From DAOTTX01 sp034437515 (GTDB lineage: Bacteria > Chloroflexota > Anaerolineae > Aggregatilineales > Phototrophicaceae), in the NCBI GenBank assembly GCA_034437515.1, contig DAOTTX010000288.1:1-17683 (forward strand): a stretch of DNA of 17,683 nucleotides. Reading direction: 5' to 3'. Position 1 is the first letter of the stretch, and each line of letters begins with the position of its first letter. The position numbers were made by a program, and so were the translations under genes. This document shows, in pieces, positions 1 through 7,102 of this stretch. The notes below the pieces were generated by a model. It was not told the origin of the DNA. It saw only the letters and a program-made list of their open reading frames with translations, and ran no database searches.

Positions 1-645
1 ACGGAAGCCTCACGCCCGAACGCACCGGTGAATGTGCTGGTGGGCCTGGAAGTGCTCAAATCAGGCTTCGGTTGGAGCGACGCGCAGCTTGAGGAGCAGT
101 TCAGTTACAATCTGCAAGTGTGTTACGCACTGGGCTACCGAGATGTCGCGGTAGGGCATTTGGAACTGCGAAAGGTATACAACTTTCGGCGTCGGCTGTT
201 GCGGGTCTATAGTGAGCATTTCGCCGAAGAAGCGGCACAAATTCGGCTGAAAACTGGCGAGGAATTACGCGCCGACGGCCTGCAATCACCCGACGATCTG
301 GAAGCGACCTATCGCAAAAAGCGGGACGGAGGCCATCAGGGCTATGTGACCAACGTCACCGAAACCTGTAATCCGGATAATGATGTGAAGCTCATCGTGA
401 AGGTGCAGACCGAGTCGAACAATACCGATGACGCGGTCATGCTGGAAGAAGCGGTGCCTGATCTGGTCGAGCGCACTGATGTAGATGAGATGTACACCGA
501 TGGCGGCTACAATAGCGCGGATGTCGATAATATGCTCAATGAGCAACATATTGAGCAGTACCAGACCGCTATTCGCGGTGGCAACTCCGCCGGTGGCGCT
601 GAGGCCAACAAAATGTCTTTGCTTCTGCTGGAATTCGTGGAATAG
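1..645 (+). pseudogene. IS1182-like DDE transposase, truncated remnant
   Basis: The reading frame is open to the left edge, so the N-terminus lies outside the window. The visible part begins in a DUF772-type N-terminal region (SRPNAPVNVLVGLEVLKSGF, then LELRKVYNFRRRLLRVY). It continues into the catalytic domain with ATYRKKRDGGHQGYVTNVTE and a DEMYTDGGYNSADV block, which carries a catalytic aspartate typical of IS1182/IS5-like transposases. After QTAIRGG the protein loses family resemblance and stops at TAG (643-645). The C-terminal part that should carry the catalytic glutamate is missing, so I call it a decayed, non-functional copy. A small frameshift plus deletion is likely but cannot be placed. 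The remnant points toward the 3' end of the cpaF-like gene. No terminal inverted repeat was recognised. Known: the family carries out cut-and-paste transposition. Inferred: this copy is inactive. Confidence 0.8.
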
Positions 646-697
646 ACCATACCCCTATTCGCCTTGCTCGTTTCCACCCAAAACGTCAGAACGAGAA

Positions 698-721
698 ACA
701 TCCCGGTGAGGGCCGGGATGT
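698..721 (-). terminator. Rho-independent-like terminator of the cpaF-like gene
   Basis: ACATCCCGG and CCGGGATGT form a perfect 9-bp stem with a 6-base loop. It lies 23 bases past the stop codon of the leftward cpaF-like gene. On the minus strand the stem is followed by TTTCTCGTT, a moderate T-rich tail. The position fits a terminator for cpaF; the tail on the plus strand is not T-rich. Confidence 0.5.
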
Positions 722-744
722 CTGGTTGTCGTGGATAGTACAGG

Positions 745-2280
745 TTAAATCTTGGTGCGGCCTGCTCCGAAGACACGCCCCGGCAGGTTGTAGCCGTACT
801 GCTTGAACTTATCGACAAATTTGGGGCGAAAACCGCTCGGTTCCAATTCACCGCCGCCTTCGTGCGAGTAGCCCATCTCTTTTTGACCGGGTGTGCGGTA
901 GATGAAGATGTCTTGTAGCGTGACGTTTTCGCCTTCCATGCCCTGAAGCTCGGTCACCTGCGTCACTTTACGACTGCCGTCTTTCAAGCGAGACTGCTGC
1001 ACGAACAGATGAATAGCTGCGGCGATCTGCGAGCGGATCACCATGATCGGCAAATCCATACCGGCCATCATACATAGTGTTTCCAGACGAGCGACGGCGT
1101 CACGCGGACTGTTGGAGTGAACGGTGGTCAGCGAACCATCGTGACCGGTATTCATCGCCTGGAGCATGTCCAGCGCCTCGCCGGAACGACACTCACCGAT
1201 GACCAGCCGGTCGGGGCGCATACGCAGCGTGCCCTTGACTAGATCACGGATGCTGAGCATCCCCTCTTTTTCCGTACCGGGGACGGGCGGTGCGGTTTCC
1301 AGACGGACGACGTGACGCTGCGCGAGGTTGAGTTCCGCCGAGTCCTCGACGGTGATAATGCGCTCATCTTCGGGGATGAACGAACTCAACACGTTGAGCA
1401 GCGTGGTTTTACCGGAGCCAGTACCACCGGAGACGACGATATTCAAACGAGAGACCACACACGCCTCGAAGAAGTTGCCGACCTCACGACCGAACGAGCC
1501 GAACTTAATCAGGTCATCGACGGTCAGGCGCTTTTCCGGGAACTTACGAATAGTGATCGTGGTGCCGTTCAACGCGGAGGGTTGCGAGATCACATGCACA
1601 CGAGAGCCATCCGGCAGGCGAGCATCGACCATCGGGTTGGCCCGGTTGAGCGAGCGTTGCAGCGGACGCACGATGCGTGTCGCCGTCCAGAAGACGTGTT
1701 CCTCATCGTCGAACACGACCTCGGTTTCTTGCAGCTTGCCCTTGAACTCCGCGAAGATCACTTCCGGCCCGTTGACCATAATTTCAGAATAACTGCGATC
1801 CTGCACGAGGGGTTCAATCGCACCGAAACCGAGCAAATCGTTGAACAGCGCCTCGCGCAGTTCCTCGAATTCAGCCTTGCTGAGTTGAACACCCATTTTT
1901 TCCAGCACGGTCTTCAACCGCCCGACGATTAGCTGCTGCTTTTCGGTGTCATCGCGTTTCCAGTCGTCCGACTCATCAGGGAAGGCCAGCAACTTGGTGC
2001 GCAATTGCTTGCGCAGTTTTTTGACTTTGGTCGTCGTGCGGCGTTTGGGCGGCACCACATAACCGGTATCTAGCGTTTCGCCCTCGTCGTGCTGCCCGGT
2101 GGTGAGACTTTGCGCCGGTGCTGCTGCTTTTTCCGGTGCGGGTTTTGCATCGTCAATATCCGCAAACGGATCTTCTTCGTCAACATCTATGCCACGAAAG
2201 GCGGCATCACGCGCGGCCTGTTCGCTGTCATCCTGCCGTTTTTGGTCTTTCAACCGTTTAGATAAAAACGATGATGGCAT
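745..2280 (-). CDS. cpaF: CpaF/TadA-type secretion ATPase (type II/IV secretion family)
   Basis: This 511-residue protein is a hexameric ATPase of the PilT/VirB11 superfamily, known in tad/Flp pilus assembly at the inner face of the membrane. A charged, low-complexity tail covers residues 1 to about 110. An N-terminal domain (about 115-275) contains GFGAIEPLVQD and the SEIMVNGP block typical of CpaF. The motor domain has Walker A GGTGSGKTT (285-293), the Asp box ITVEDSAEL (309-317), Walker B RPDRLVIGECR (355-365) and the His box GHDGSLTTVHSNSP (379-392), so all catalytic motifs are intact. The ATG is preceded by GAGGG on the minus strand and by a predicted promoter. Oddly, no tadB, tadC, cpaB, cpaE or prepilin gene lies nearby; a hairpin terminator follows directly and propeller genes lie upstream. 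The gene is a single-gene unit, so the pilus partners would have to be encoded elsewhere. Family call is firm; the exact role is inferred. Confidence 0.93.
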   Translation of the reverse strand: MPSSFLSKRLKDQKRQDDSEQAARDAAFRGIDVDEEDPFADIDDAKPAPEKAAAPAQSLTTGQHDEGETLDTGYVVPPKRRTTTKVKKLRKQLRTKLLAFPDESDDWKRDDTEKQQLIVGRLKTVLEKMGVQLSKAEFEELREALFNDLLGFGAIEPLVQDRSYSEIMVNGPEVIFAEFKGKLQETEVVFDDEEHVFWTATRIVRPLQRSLNRANPMVDARLPDGSRVHVISQPSALNGTTITIRKFPEKRLTVDDLIKFGSFGREVGNFFEACVVSRLNIVVSGGTGSGKTTLLNVLSSFIPEDERIITVEDSAELNLAQRHVVRLETAPPVPGTEKEGMLSIRDLVKGTLRMRPDRLVIGECRSGEALDMLQAMNTGHDGSLTTVHSNSPRDAVARLETLCMMAGMDLPIMVIRSQIAAAIHLFVQQSRLKDGSRKVTQVTELQGMEGENVTLQDIFIYRTPGQKEMGYSHEGGGELEPSGFRPKFVDKFKQYGYNLPGRVFGAGRTKI

Positions 2281-2298
2281 CTCTTACCCTCACACTAA

Positions 2299-2327
2299 AT
2301 TCTTGTGATAACTTTACTTAGTGTAAA
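2299..2327 (-). promoter_or_regulatory. Sigma70-like promoter of the cpaF-like gene
   Basis: On the minus strand TTTACA (2322-2327) and AAGAAT (2299-2304) are separated by exactly 17 bases. They match the -35 consensus at 5 of 6 positions and the -10 at 4 of 6. Transcription would begin close to 2291, giving a very short leader before the ATG at 2280. An inverted repeat ACACTAA/TTAGTGT (2292-2298 and 2318-2324) flanks the spacer and could be an operator. Prediction only. Confidence 0.4.
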
Positions 2328-2346
2328 GGGAAAATTCATCGTTCAT

Positions 2347-2379
2347 CGTTAAGACTTGCTCTATTTGCAGATCTTAACG
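2347..2379 (-). repeat. Inverted repeat between propeller gene and cpaF, possible terminator
   Basis: CGTTAAGA (2347-2354) and TCTTAACG (2372-2379) are perfect 8-base inverted repeats with a 17-base loop. They lie directly downstream of the TAA stop of the leftward propeller gene. No T-run follows, so it may be a weak terminator or a regulatory site. Confidence 0.35.
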
Positions 2380-2383
2380 CTCA

Positions 2384-3403
2384 TTAAGGGCGTGGACGCC
2401 AATCTGCGGCGAGTTCATCACCGGGCAGGTCGGTAATCTGCCGGATGCTCGCGCCGTCGTTGTCCATCACGTACAGATCATAGTCGAGGCCACCATCCCG
2501 GTTAGACGAGAACACGATACCGCTGCCATCCGGTAGCCATGAGGCGTGCGTATTGAACACGTCCGCGTTCGAAGACCTGACCAACACCTGCATGTTGCCG
2601 CCGTCCGCGTCGATCTGATGAATTTCCTGCCCTTGATTCGGCCCGGTGGTGTAAACGATCTGATCGCCGGTCGGTGACCACTCCGGGAACAAGATCACGT
2701 CGTTGCTGGTGAGCAACGGGCGCATCTGCCCGACCTCACCCTCGACATTTTCGCCCACATCCAACACGTACAACGTCGAGCTGTTGGTGAACGAACTGTT
2801 ATTCTGTAGTTCGCTCAACACAAACGCAAGGCGCGTGCCATCCGGTGACCATGTCGCATAGATCAAATCGGTGCCGTCTTTGGTATCGACCGGGATGCTG
2901 TAGCTCTCGCCGTCCACATCGCTGATGACGATGCGATAGTCAAAGCTGGGGCCGCCCTGGTGAAAGGCCAAACGTTCGCCATCCGGTGACCACGACACCA
3001 TCGACTCGTTGAGGTCGTCGTAAAACGGACTGCGGGAAATATCGAGCAACTGCGGCTCCGCGCCGATTTCGCTCAATCGGAAAAGGTCAAACGGCCCCTG
3101 TAGCGATTGCGGTTGACGCGGGTTAGAGTGGTAGATCAACTGCTCACCGTCAGGCGACCATTCCGGGTAACGTTCGTAGGCTTCGGTGTGGGTGATGGGT
3201 TGCCCGATGCCGACGCGCATGTCCATCAGGTAGATGTCCCAATCTTGCGGGAAGTCATAGCTGTACATAAACGCGACCTGATCGCCGCGTGGCATCACCT
3301 GACCGAGCAGTAACGCGGGGAGCAAAAGCAGCGTAGCGACCAGCCATCCCCCGGCGATGACGCGCAGCACCCACCGGGAATAAAAGAACTTATTCGTCTC
3401 CAT
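2384..3403 (-). CDS. Membrane-anchored TolB/PD40-type beta-propeller protein (second of pair)
   Basis: I choose the ATG at 3401-3403 (METNKFF..., 339 aa) because GGAGG sits six bases upstream. A longer open frame reaches 3457 but has no such signal. A short basic N-terminus is followed by one hydrophobic segment (about residues 14-34), a signal anchor or signal peptide, so the propeller should face outward. At least five WD40-like PD40 blades are visible through the repeated core xxWSPDGxxLxF: EWSPDGEQLIYHS, SWSPDGERLAFHQ, TWSPDGTRLAFVL, EWSPTGDQIVYTT and SWLPDGSGIVFSSNRDG. The start overlaps the end of the upstream propeller gene by 14 bases, so translation is probably coupled. These domains bind proteins or ligands; there is no catalytic motif. 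No tolA, tolQ, tolR or pal gene is near, so it should not be called TolB. Its partner is unknown. Confidence 0.85.
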   Translation of the reverse strand: METNKFFYSRWVLRVIAGGWLVATLLLLPALLLGQVMPRGDQVAFMYSYDFPQDWDIYLMDMRVGIGQPITHTEAYERYPEWSPDGEQLIYHSNPRQPQSLQGPFDLFRLSEIGAEPQLLDISRSPFYDDLNESMVSWSPDGERLAFHQGGPSFDYRIVISDVDGESYSIPVDTKDGTDLIYATWSPDGTRLAFVLSELQNNSSFTNSSTLYVLDVGENVEGEVGQMRPLLTSNDVILFPEWSPTGDQIVYTTGPNQGQEIHQIDADGGNMQVLVRSSNADVFNTHASWLPDGSGIVFSSNRDGGLDYDLYVMDNDGASIRQITDLPGDELAADWRPRP

Positions 3404-4394
3404 CGGTGGCCTCCGGTGCGGGTATCGGTCGCCATGCGGGGAACAGATAATTAGCATCGTTGGGCGTCACGCGCCGGGCATTTTCGCCGTCAGCATCCAT
3501 AATATAAATATTCCAGAAGCCTTCCTCGTTGGACATATACGCGATCTGTTCGCCGTTCGCCGCGTAGACCGGGTCACCGGTGAACACGTCGCCCTCACCG
3601 AACGGGCGCTGGTCCCCCCCGTCAGGCGACATCAGATACAGGTCAAGGGTGCCACCGGCGAATGTGTTCTCTCGTTCGGAGACAAACAGAATCGTCTCGC
3701 CATCCAGCGACCACGCCGCATGAATGTCGTCAGCCTGTGCGTCGGTCAACCGGGTGATGCTCTGGTCGGCGAGGGTCATCAGGTAGATATTTTCGTCACC
3801 ATCTCGGTCGGAGTTATACGCGATGCGGTCGCCTGCCGGTGCCCACGCGACGAACCAATCGTTCGGCCCGCCGAGGCCGTCCTGCGTGAGGCGGGTGCGC
3901 TCACCGGTCTCTGCCACCAGTGCGTAGAGATCAAGGTTGACCGCGAAGCCGTTGGCTAGCGACGAATACACCAGGCGTTCGCCCGTCGGTGACCACATCG
4001 GGTCCCAGTCAAACATCTCATCGCTGACCATCTCCGTGAGGGCTTGCAACGGGTTCAGCGTGCGAACTTCACCACCGGGGCGCACCTGTGCCGGCCCCAT
4101 CTGCCCGGTACGATTGCTCAGAAAGTTGATGGCTTCCCCGTTGAGTGACCAACTGGCGAAGTAATCTTGCTCGCCGGGGCCACCGTCGGTCAGGTTGGTG
4201 AGGGTTTCGTCCTGGTCGAGGTAGAACAGATCCCAACTGCCGTCCCGATCAGAGATGAACGCCAGACCATTGTTGGCGCTGCTCAACGCGATAGGATCGG
4301 CTTGCAGGCGTTGTACGAATAAAATAATTCCAACAGAAACAACTATTAACACGACAGCGAGGCCGCCGAGCAGCAATAATCCACGTCTAGACAT
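3390..4394 (-). CDS. Membrane-anchored TolB/PD40-type beta-propeller protein (first of pair)
   Basis: The protein starts MSRRGLLLL from the ATG at 4392-4394 (334 aa). The frame extends to a TTG at 4439 that would add 15 basic residues. Neither start has a clear Shine-Dalgarno; AGGAGCAGG around 4413-4421 is far from the ATG, so the start is uncertain. Residues 5-27 form one transmembrane helix after a positive N-terminus, which predicts an extracytoplasmic domain. PD40 blades include SWSLNGEAINFLSNRTG, MWSPTGERLVYSS, AWAPAGDRIAYNSDRDGDEN, AWSLDGETILFVSERE and AANGEQIAYMSNEEGFW, each followed by an xIYLM strand typical of TolB-like blades. It overlaps its paralogue downstream by 14 bases and presumably shares a transcript. 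The resemblance suggests a local duplication. Binding target unknown; no enzyme motif is seen. Confidence 0.84.
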   Translation of the reverse strand: MSRRGLLLLGGLAVVLIVVSVGIILFVQRLQADPIALSSANNGLAFISDRDGSWDLFYLDQDETLTNLTDGGPGEQDYFASWSLNGEAINFLSNRTGQMGPAQVRPGGEVRTLNPLQALTEMVSDEMFDWDPMWSPTGERLVYSSLANGFAVNLDLYALVAETGERTRLTQDGLGGPNDWFVAWAPAGDRIAYNSDRDGDENIYLMTLADQSITRLTDAQADDIHAAWSLDGETILFVSERENTFAGGTLDLYLMSPDGGDQRPFGEGDVFTGDPVYAANGEQIAYMSNEEGFWNIYIMDADGENARRVTPNDANYLFPAWRPIPAPEATDGDE

Positions 4395-4450
4395 CGTCAA
4401 GTGGCGCGTGCGCCTGCTCCTCTTAAAGATAGCGATCAAGTTGTGACGAT

Positions 4451-4472
4451 GCCGGGTGACATATCACCCGGC
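4451..4472 (-). terminator. Strong hairpin downstream of ssb, possible terminator or attenuator
   Basis: GCCGGGTGA and TCACCCGGC form a perfect 9-bp stem with a CATA loop. It sits 25 bases past the ssb stop and ahead of the next leftward gene. No T-run follows on either strand, so intrinsic termination is uncertain. It could separate ssb expression from the propeller pair. Confidence 0.4.
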
Positions 4473-4496
4473 TAGACTGATTATAGGCGATTTAGA

Positions 4497-4922
4497 TTAA
4501 AAGGGGATGTCATTCATATCCTGGGAAGGCGGGGCGAAGTCGTCGTTGTTGCTGCCGCCGCCGCCCTGATTATTCTGGCTGCCGCCACCGCTGTCCCCGC
4601 TGAGGAACTGCACACGATTGGCGACCATATCCAAAGAGGCGGCAGCTTCCCCAGCATTGTTGGTATAAGCGCGGGCGGAGACGTGGCCGATGCACATCAC
4701 CTGCCGTCCCTTGTTGAGATAGCGATTGACATTTTCCGCCTGCGTGCCAAAGACGCTGACGTTGTACCAGGTCGTCTTCTCGCGCCGTTCGTTGGTCTGG
4801 CGGTCGTTCCAGCTTTCGTTGACGGCGACCGGGAAACGCGCCCACGCTTTGCCGCTCTGTGTATACTGTAATTCGGGGTCACGCCCCAGGTTGCCGACGA
4901 TAATCGTCTGATGCCAGGTCAT
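4497..4922 (-). CDS. ssb: Single-stranded DNA-binding protein
   Basis: This 141-residue SSB protects single-stranded DNA in replication, recombination and repair, and recruits partners through its C-terminal tip. Residues 1-108 form the OB fold, with IIVGNLGRDPELQYTQSGKA, FPVAVNESW, TTWYNVSVFG and the VQFL end strand. A Gly/Asn/Ser-rich flexible linker spans about 109-134. The acidic tip DMNDIPF (135-141) is the canonical partner-binding peptide. AGGAGCAGG precedes the ATG. The gene has its own promoter with a perfect TATAAT. Unlike the common rpsF-ssb-rpsR arrangement it stands alone, which may mean it is a second SSB or a rearranged locus. Length is at the short end for bacterial SSBs but complete. 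Confidence 0.96.
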   Translation of the reverse strand: MTWHQTIIVGNLGRDPELQYTQSGKAWARFPVAVNESWNDRQTNERREKTTWYNVSVFGTQAENVNRYLNKGRQVMCIGHVSARAYTNNAGEAAASLDMVANRVQFLSGDSGGGSQNNQGGGGSNNDDFAPPSQDMNDIPF

Positions 4923-4983
4923 TGGTTCCTGCTCCTCTTTTTACTTTTCACTGCTTGCCGCTGCTGGCAGCACATTTTTTACT

Positions 4984-5012
4984 ATTATACGTGTGAATGG
5001 GCGATTTGACGA
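4984..5012 (-). promoter_or_regulatory. Promoter of ssb (divergent pair)
   Basis: On the minus strand a perfect TATAAT (4984-4989) lies 17 bases downstream of TCGTCA (5007-5012), a 4 of 6 match to the -35. Its -35 overlaps the -35 of the rightward promoter at 5006-5034. Prediction from sequence only. Confidence 0.5.
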
Positions 5013-5034
5013 ACAAACCGCGAACATATATTCT
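5006..5034 (+). promoter_or_regulatory. Promoter of the permease/DUF1980 operon (divergent pair)
   Basis: TTGACG (5006-5011) and TATTCT (5029-5034) have a 17-base spacer; they match the consensus at 5 and 4 positions. An overlapping TATATT at 5027 with a shorter spacer is an alternative -10. It would start transcription near 5041 and leave a leader of about 200 bases. The shared -35 area with the ssb promoter suggests the two cannot be occupied fully at once. Confidence 0.4.
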
Positions 5035-5040
5035 ATCATA

Positions 5041-5240
5041 GACGTGATGCTTGTAAGCCCCTAACTTTTAGGGGGCGGGAGAGGCCAGTGCTTGCCGTCT
5101 GAATTGTGGGCGCGGTCGCTTTTGGATGAGCGTAGACTGCCCTTCTCGCACAGCATCCATACAAGATATGTCTTGCCAAGCGGATTAAAACGCGGTTAGA
5201 CTAGCAGAGACTCTGTCAGTTGAGATTAAGGATGCTGCCC
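5041..5240 (+). promoter_or_regulatory. Long structured 5' leader of the permease operon
   Basis: Together with the promoters this is a gene-free stretch of about 300 bases. It contains a tight hairpin, CCCCTAA and TTAGGGG around CTT (5058-5074), and a palindrome CAGAGACTCTG (5205-5215) close to the start codon. I do not recognise a known riboswitch class and see no clear Zur box. It could be an untranslated regulatory leader or an operator region. Confidence 0.3.
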
Positions 5241-6296
5241 GTGCGCACAGAGGACGCTGCATTTCCCAATCATATCCGGTCGCTGCTATTGTGGTTGGTG
5301 GGGCTGGGCATGGTCGCCGCGCTGATCGCCGCGATGTTCAGCGGAGAACGCAGCCCGGAAACGGTCATGAACATCTTCGCCACGCGCTTCCTGGGTATTT
5401 TCATCGAGGCCGCGCCGTTTCTGCTGTTAGGGGCGGTGGTCAGTGGTTTGCTTGAGGTCTGCATCACCCGTGAGGACATCGTGCAATGGCTACCGAAGAA
5501 CCCGGTACTGGCGACGATCGCCGGGGCGTTTATGGGGTTTGCCTTCCCGGTGTGTGAGTGTGGGGTGGTGCCGGTGACGCGGCGCTTGTTCACCAAAGGG
5601 CTACCGATGTCGGTCGGCGTGGCGTTTTTGCTGGCGGCCCCGGTGATGAACCCGATTGTGCTGGTCAGTACATATATCGCGTTCGGCTGGGGGCCGATGC
5701 TGATTTTACGCTTCGTGGTGACGGCGGTGGTCGCGATTGGCGTGGGAGTGGTGTTCGCGCTTTCCGCACGCCCGCAAGAGATCTTACGTCCGGTGTCAAT
5801 GGCCCCGGCGATGGGCGGCAGCCCCAAGCTGGATATGAAGCGTGGGACGGATCAATTGGAAATAGAAGCGGCAAATCCGTCGTTGAAAGACCAACTCTAC
5901 CGGGCGTTAAAGATCGCCAACAACGAGTTCTTCGAGATGGGGCGCTTTCTGGTGATCGGTTGTCTGCTGGCGGCGTTGCTACAAACCGCCGTCTCGCAGG
6001 AGACGCTGCTGGCGCTCGGTGAGGGGCCGTTGTTTTCCGTGCTGCTGATGCAGGCGCTCGGCTTTATCCTGAGTGTGTGTTCGACGGTGGATGCGTTCCT
6101 CGCGCTGGCCTTCACCGGGACGTTCACGGGCGGGTCGATCCTCGCATTTTTGACGTTTGGTCCGATGGTGGATATCAAAAGCACGCTGATGTTCGTGGGT
6201 GTTTTTAAGAAGAAAACAGTCGCGTATCTGATTTTGCTGCCGCTGCTGATGACGCTGCTCATCGGGTTGTGGGTGAACCTGTTCGTGGTGATTTAG
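5241..6296 (+). CDS. YcgR/YraQ-type permease (UPF0718, ArsP_1 family)
   Basis: This is an integral membrane permease of about 351 residues with two sets of helices around a charged cytoplasmic loop (about residues 185-225). Family signatures are present: EAAPFLLLGAVVSG, then FPVCECGVVPVTRRL (about 102-116) with the paired cysteines, LAAPVMNPIV, and in the second half SVCSTVDAFLALAF followed by FGPMVDIKSTLMFVG. The same family covers B. subtilis YcgR, E. coli YraQ and ArsP-like organoarsenical exporters. The following gene is a YcgQ/DUF1980 homologue; in B. subtilis that pair is induced by zinc starvation, so metal-related transport is the best inference, with the substrate unproven. Start choice: GTG at 5241 has AAGGA eight bases upstream. 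ATG at 5232 overlaps that signal and TTG at 5220 lacks one. Both remain possible. Confidence 0.88.
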   Translation: MRTEDAAFPNHIRSLLLWLVGLGMVAALIAAMFSGERSPETVMNIFATRFLGIFIEAAPFLLLGAVVSGLLEVCITREDIVQWLPKNPVLATIAGAFMGFAFPVCECGVVPVTRRLFTKGLPMSVGVAFLLAAPVMNPIVLVSTYIAFGWGPMLILRFVVTAVVAIGVGVVFALSARPQEILRPVSMAPAMGGSPKLDMKRGTDQLEIEAANPSLKDQLYRALKIANNEFFEMGRFLVIGCLLAALLQTAVSQETLLALGEGPLFSVLLMQALGFILSVCSTVDAFLALAFTGTFTGGSILAFLTFGPMVDIKSTLMFVGVFKKKTVAYLILLPLLMTLLIGLWVNLFVVI

Positions 6297-6309
6297 CTTG
6301 GGACGACCG

Positions 6310-7080
6310 ATGGAAATAACAGAAAACATGCAAGAAGCACGCAGCGACGAGGAAACCGCACAGATCCGCAATGAGGCGATTAAAGTCGCGGTGCTGGTGG
6401 GCCTGGCGTTGTATTTCGCCTATAACATCTTCAGTGGCAACCTGACCAACTACATCAACCAACGGTTTGCGTGGTTGTCTTACGTGGCGGTGGTGATCTT
6501 CGCGGCGCTGGCAGCGGCGAATGCTTACGCGCTCTACAAGCGTGATTTCGCGCCGACTTACGACGGGCATACCGGGCCGCTGCACTGGTCGGTGATCGCA
6601 TTTGCGGCGGTGCCCCTGCTGCTAGGCACGCTGATCCCCTCGCAGCCGTTGGGCGCGGATGCCATCAACGGCGGGGTGAGCCTGAGTGTCTCGACGGTGA
6701 GCGCGTCGTCGTCGCTGGCGCGTGCGCCGCAAGATCGCAATGTGTTGGATTGGCTGCGTGTGTTCGGCGCGGAGAACAGCCCGGCGAGCTTTGACAACCA
6801 ACCCGCCGACCTGATCGGCTTTGTATATCGTGAGCCGGACTTCCCCGAAGGACATTTCATGGTAGCGCGGTTCACGATGAGCTGCTGTGTCGCGGATGCG
6901 CAGCCCATCGGCCTGCCGGTATATGCACCGGAGCAAAACGCCGAACTGGTTGCCGGCGAATGGGTGCGAATCGCTGGCGCGTTCCGTGCGGATTTGTTCC
7001 GTGACCAGCGCACACCGATCATCCAGGCGGCGACGGTTGAAGTCGTCGATCAACCGGAGCATCCATATCTCTATCCGTAG
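6310..7080 (+). CDS. YcgQ-like TIGR03943/DUF1980 protein, permease partner
   Basis: The 256-residue protein has about three N-terminal hydrophobic helices (roughly 26-45, 55-75 and 94-112) and then a C-terminal soluble domain expected outside the membrane. The diagnostic motif RFTMSCCVADAQPIGL (about 187-202), with the cysteine pair and the following Asp, identifies the TIGR03943 family. The later GEWVRIAGAF and TPIIQAATVEVV strands fit the same domain. The gene begins 13 bases after the permease stop, so the two form an operon. Known: members travel with UPF0718 permeases and were linked to zinc starvation in Bacillus. Inferred: it acts as the extracytoplasmic or membrane subunit for that permease, with Cys-Cys possibly binding a metal. 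ATG at 6310 is chosen over TTG at 6298; GGGA lies six bases upstream. It ends in two consecutive TAG codons. Confidence 0.87.
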   Translation: MEITENMQEARSDEETAQIRNEAIKVAVLVGLALYFAYNIFSGNLTNYINQRFAWLSYVAVVIFAALAAANAYALYKRDFAPTYDGHTGPLHWSVIAFAAVPLLLGTLIPSQPLGADAINGGVSLSVSTVSASSSLARAPQDRNVLDWLRVFGAENSPASFDNQPADLIGFVYREPDFPEGHFMVARFTMSCCVADAQPIGLPVYAPEQNAELVAGEWVRIAGAFRADLFRDQRTPIIQAATVEVVDQPEHPYLYP

Positions 7081-7102
7081 TAGCAATCTCCCTGGGGGAC
7101 CT

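Noticed and set aside
1312..1932. 206-codon plus-strand frame inside cpaF
   Set aside because: It is the reverse strand of the conserved ATPase motifs and has no family features; a high-GC shadow frame.
2384..4394. Assignment of the propeller pair as TolB of a Tol-Pal system
   Set aside because: No tolQ, tolR, tolA or pal in the window, and single-helix anchors instead of the periplasmic TolB layout with its N-terminal domain.
745..4922. Single five-gene secretion operon from ssb to cpaF
   Set aside because: A hairpin separates ssb from the propellers, and cpaF has its own predicted promoter after an inverted repeat, so separate units are more likely.
5041..5240. Known riboswitch in the permease leader
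   Set aside because: I looked for the conserved blocks of cobalamin and SAM riboswitches and for a clear Zur box and found none.
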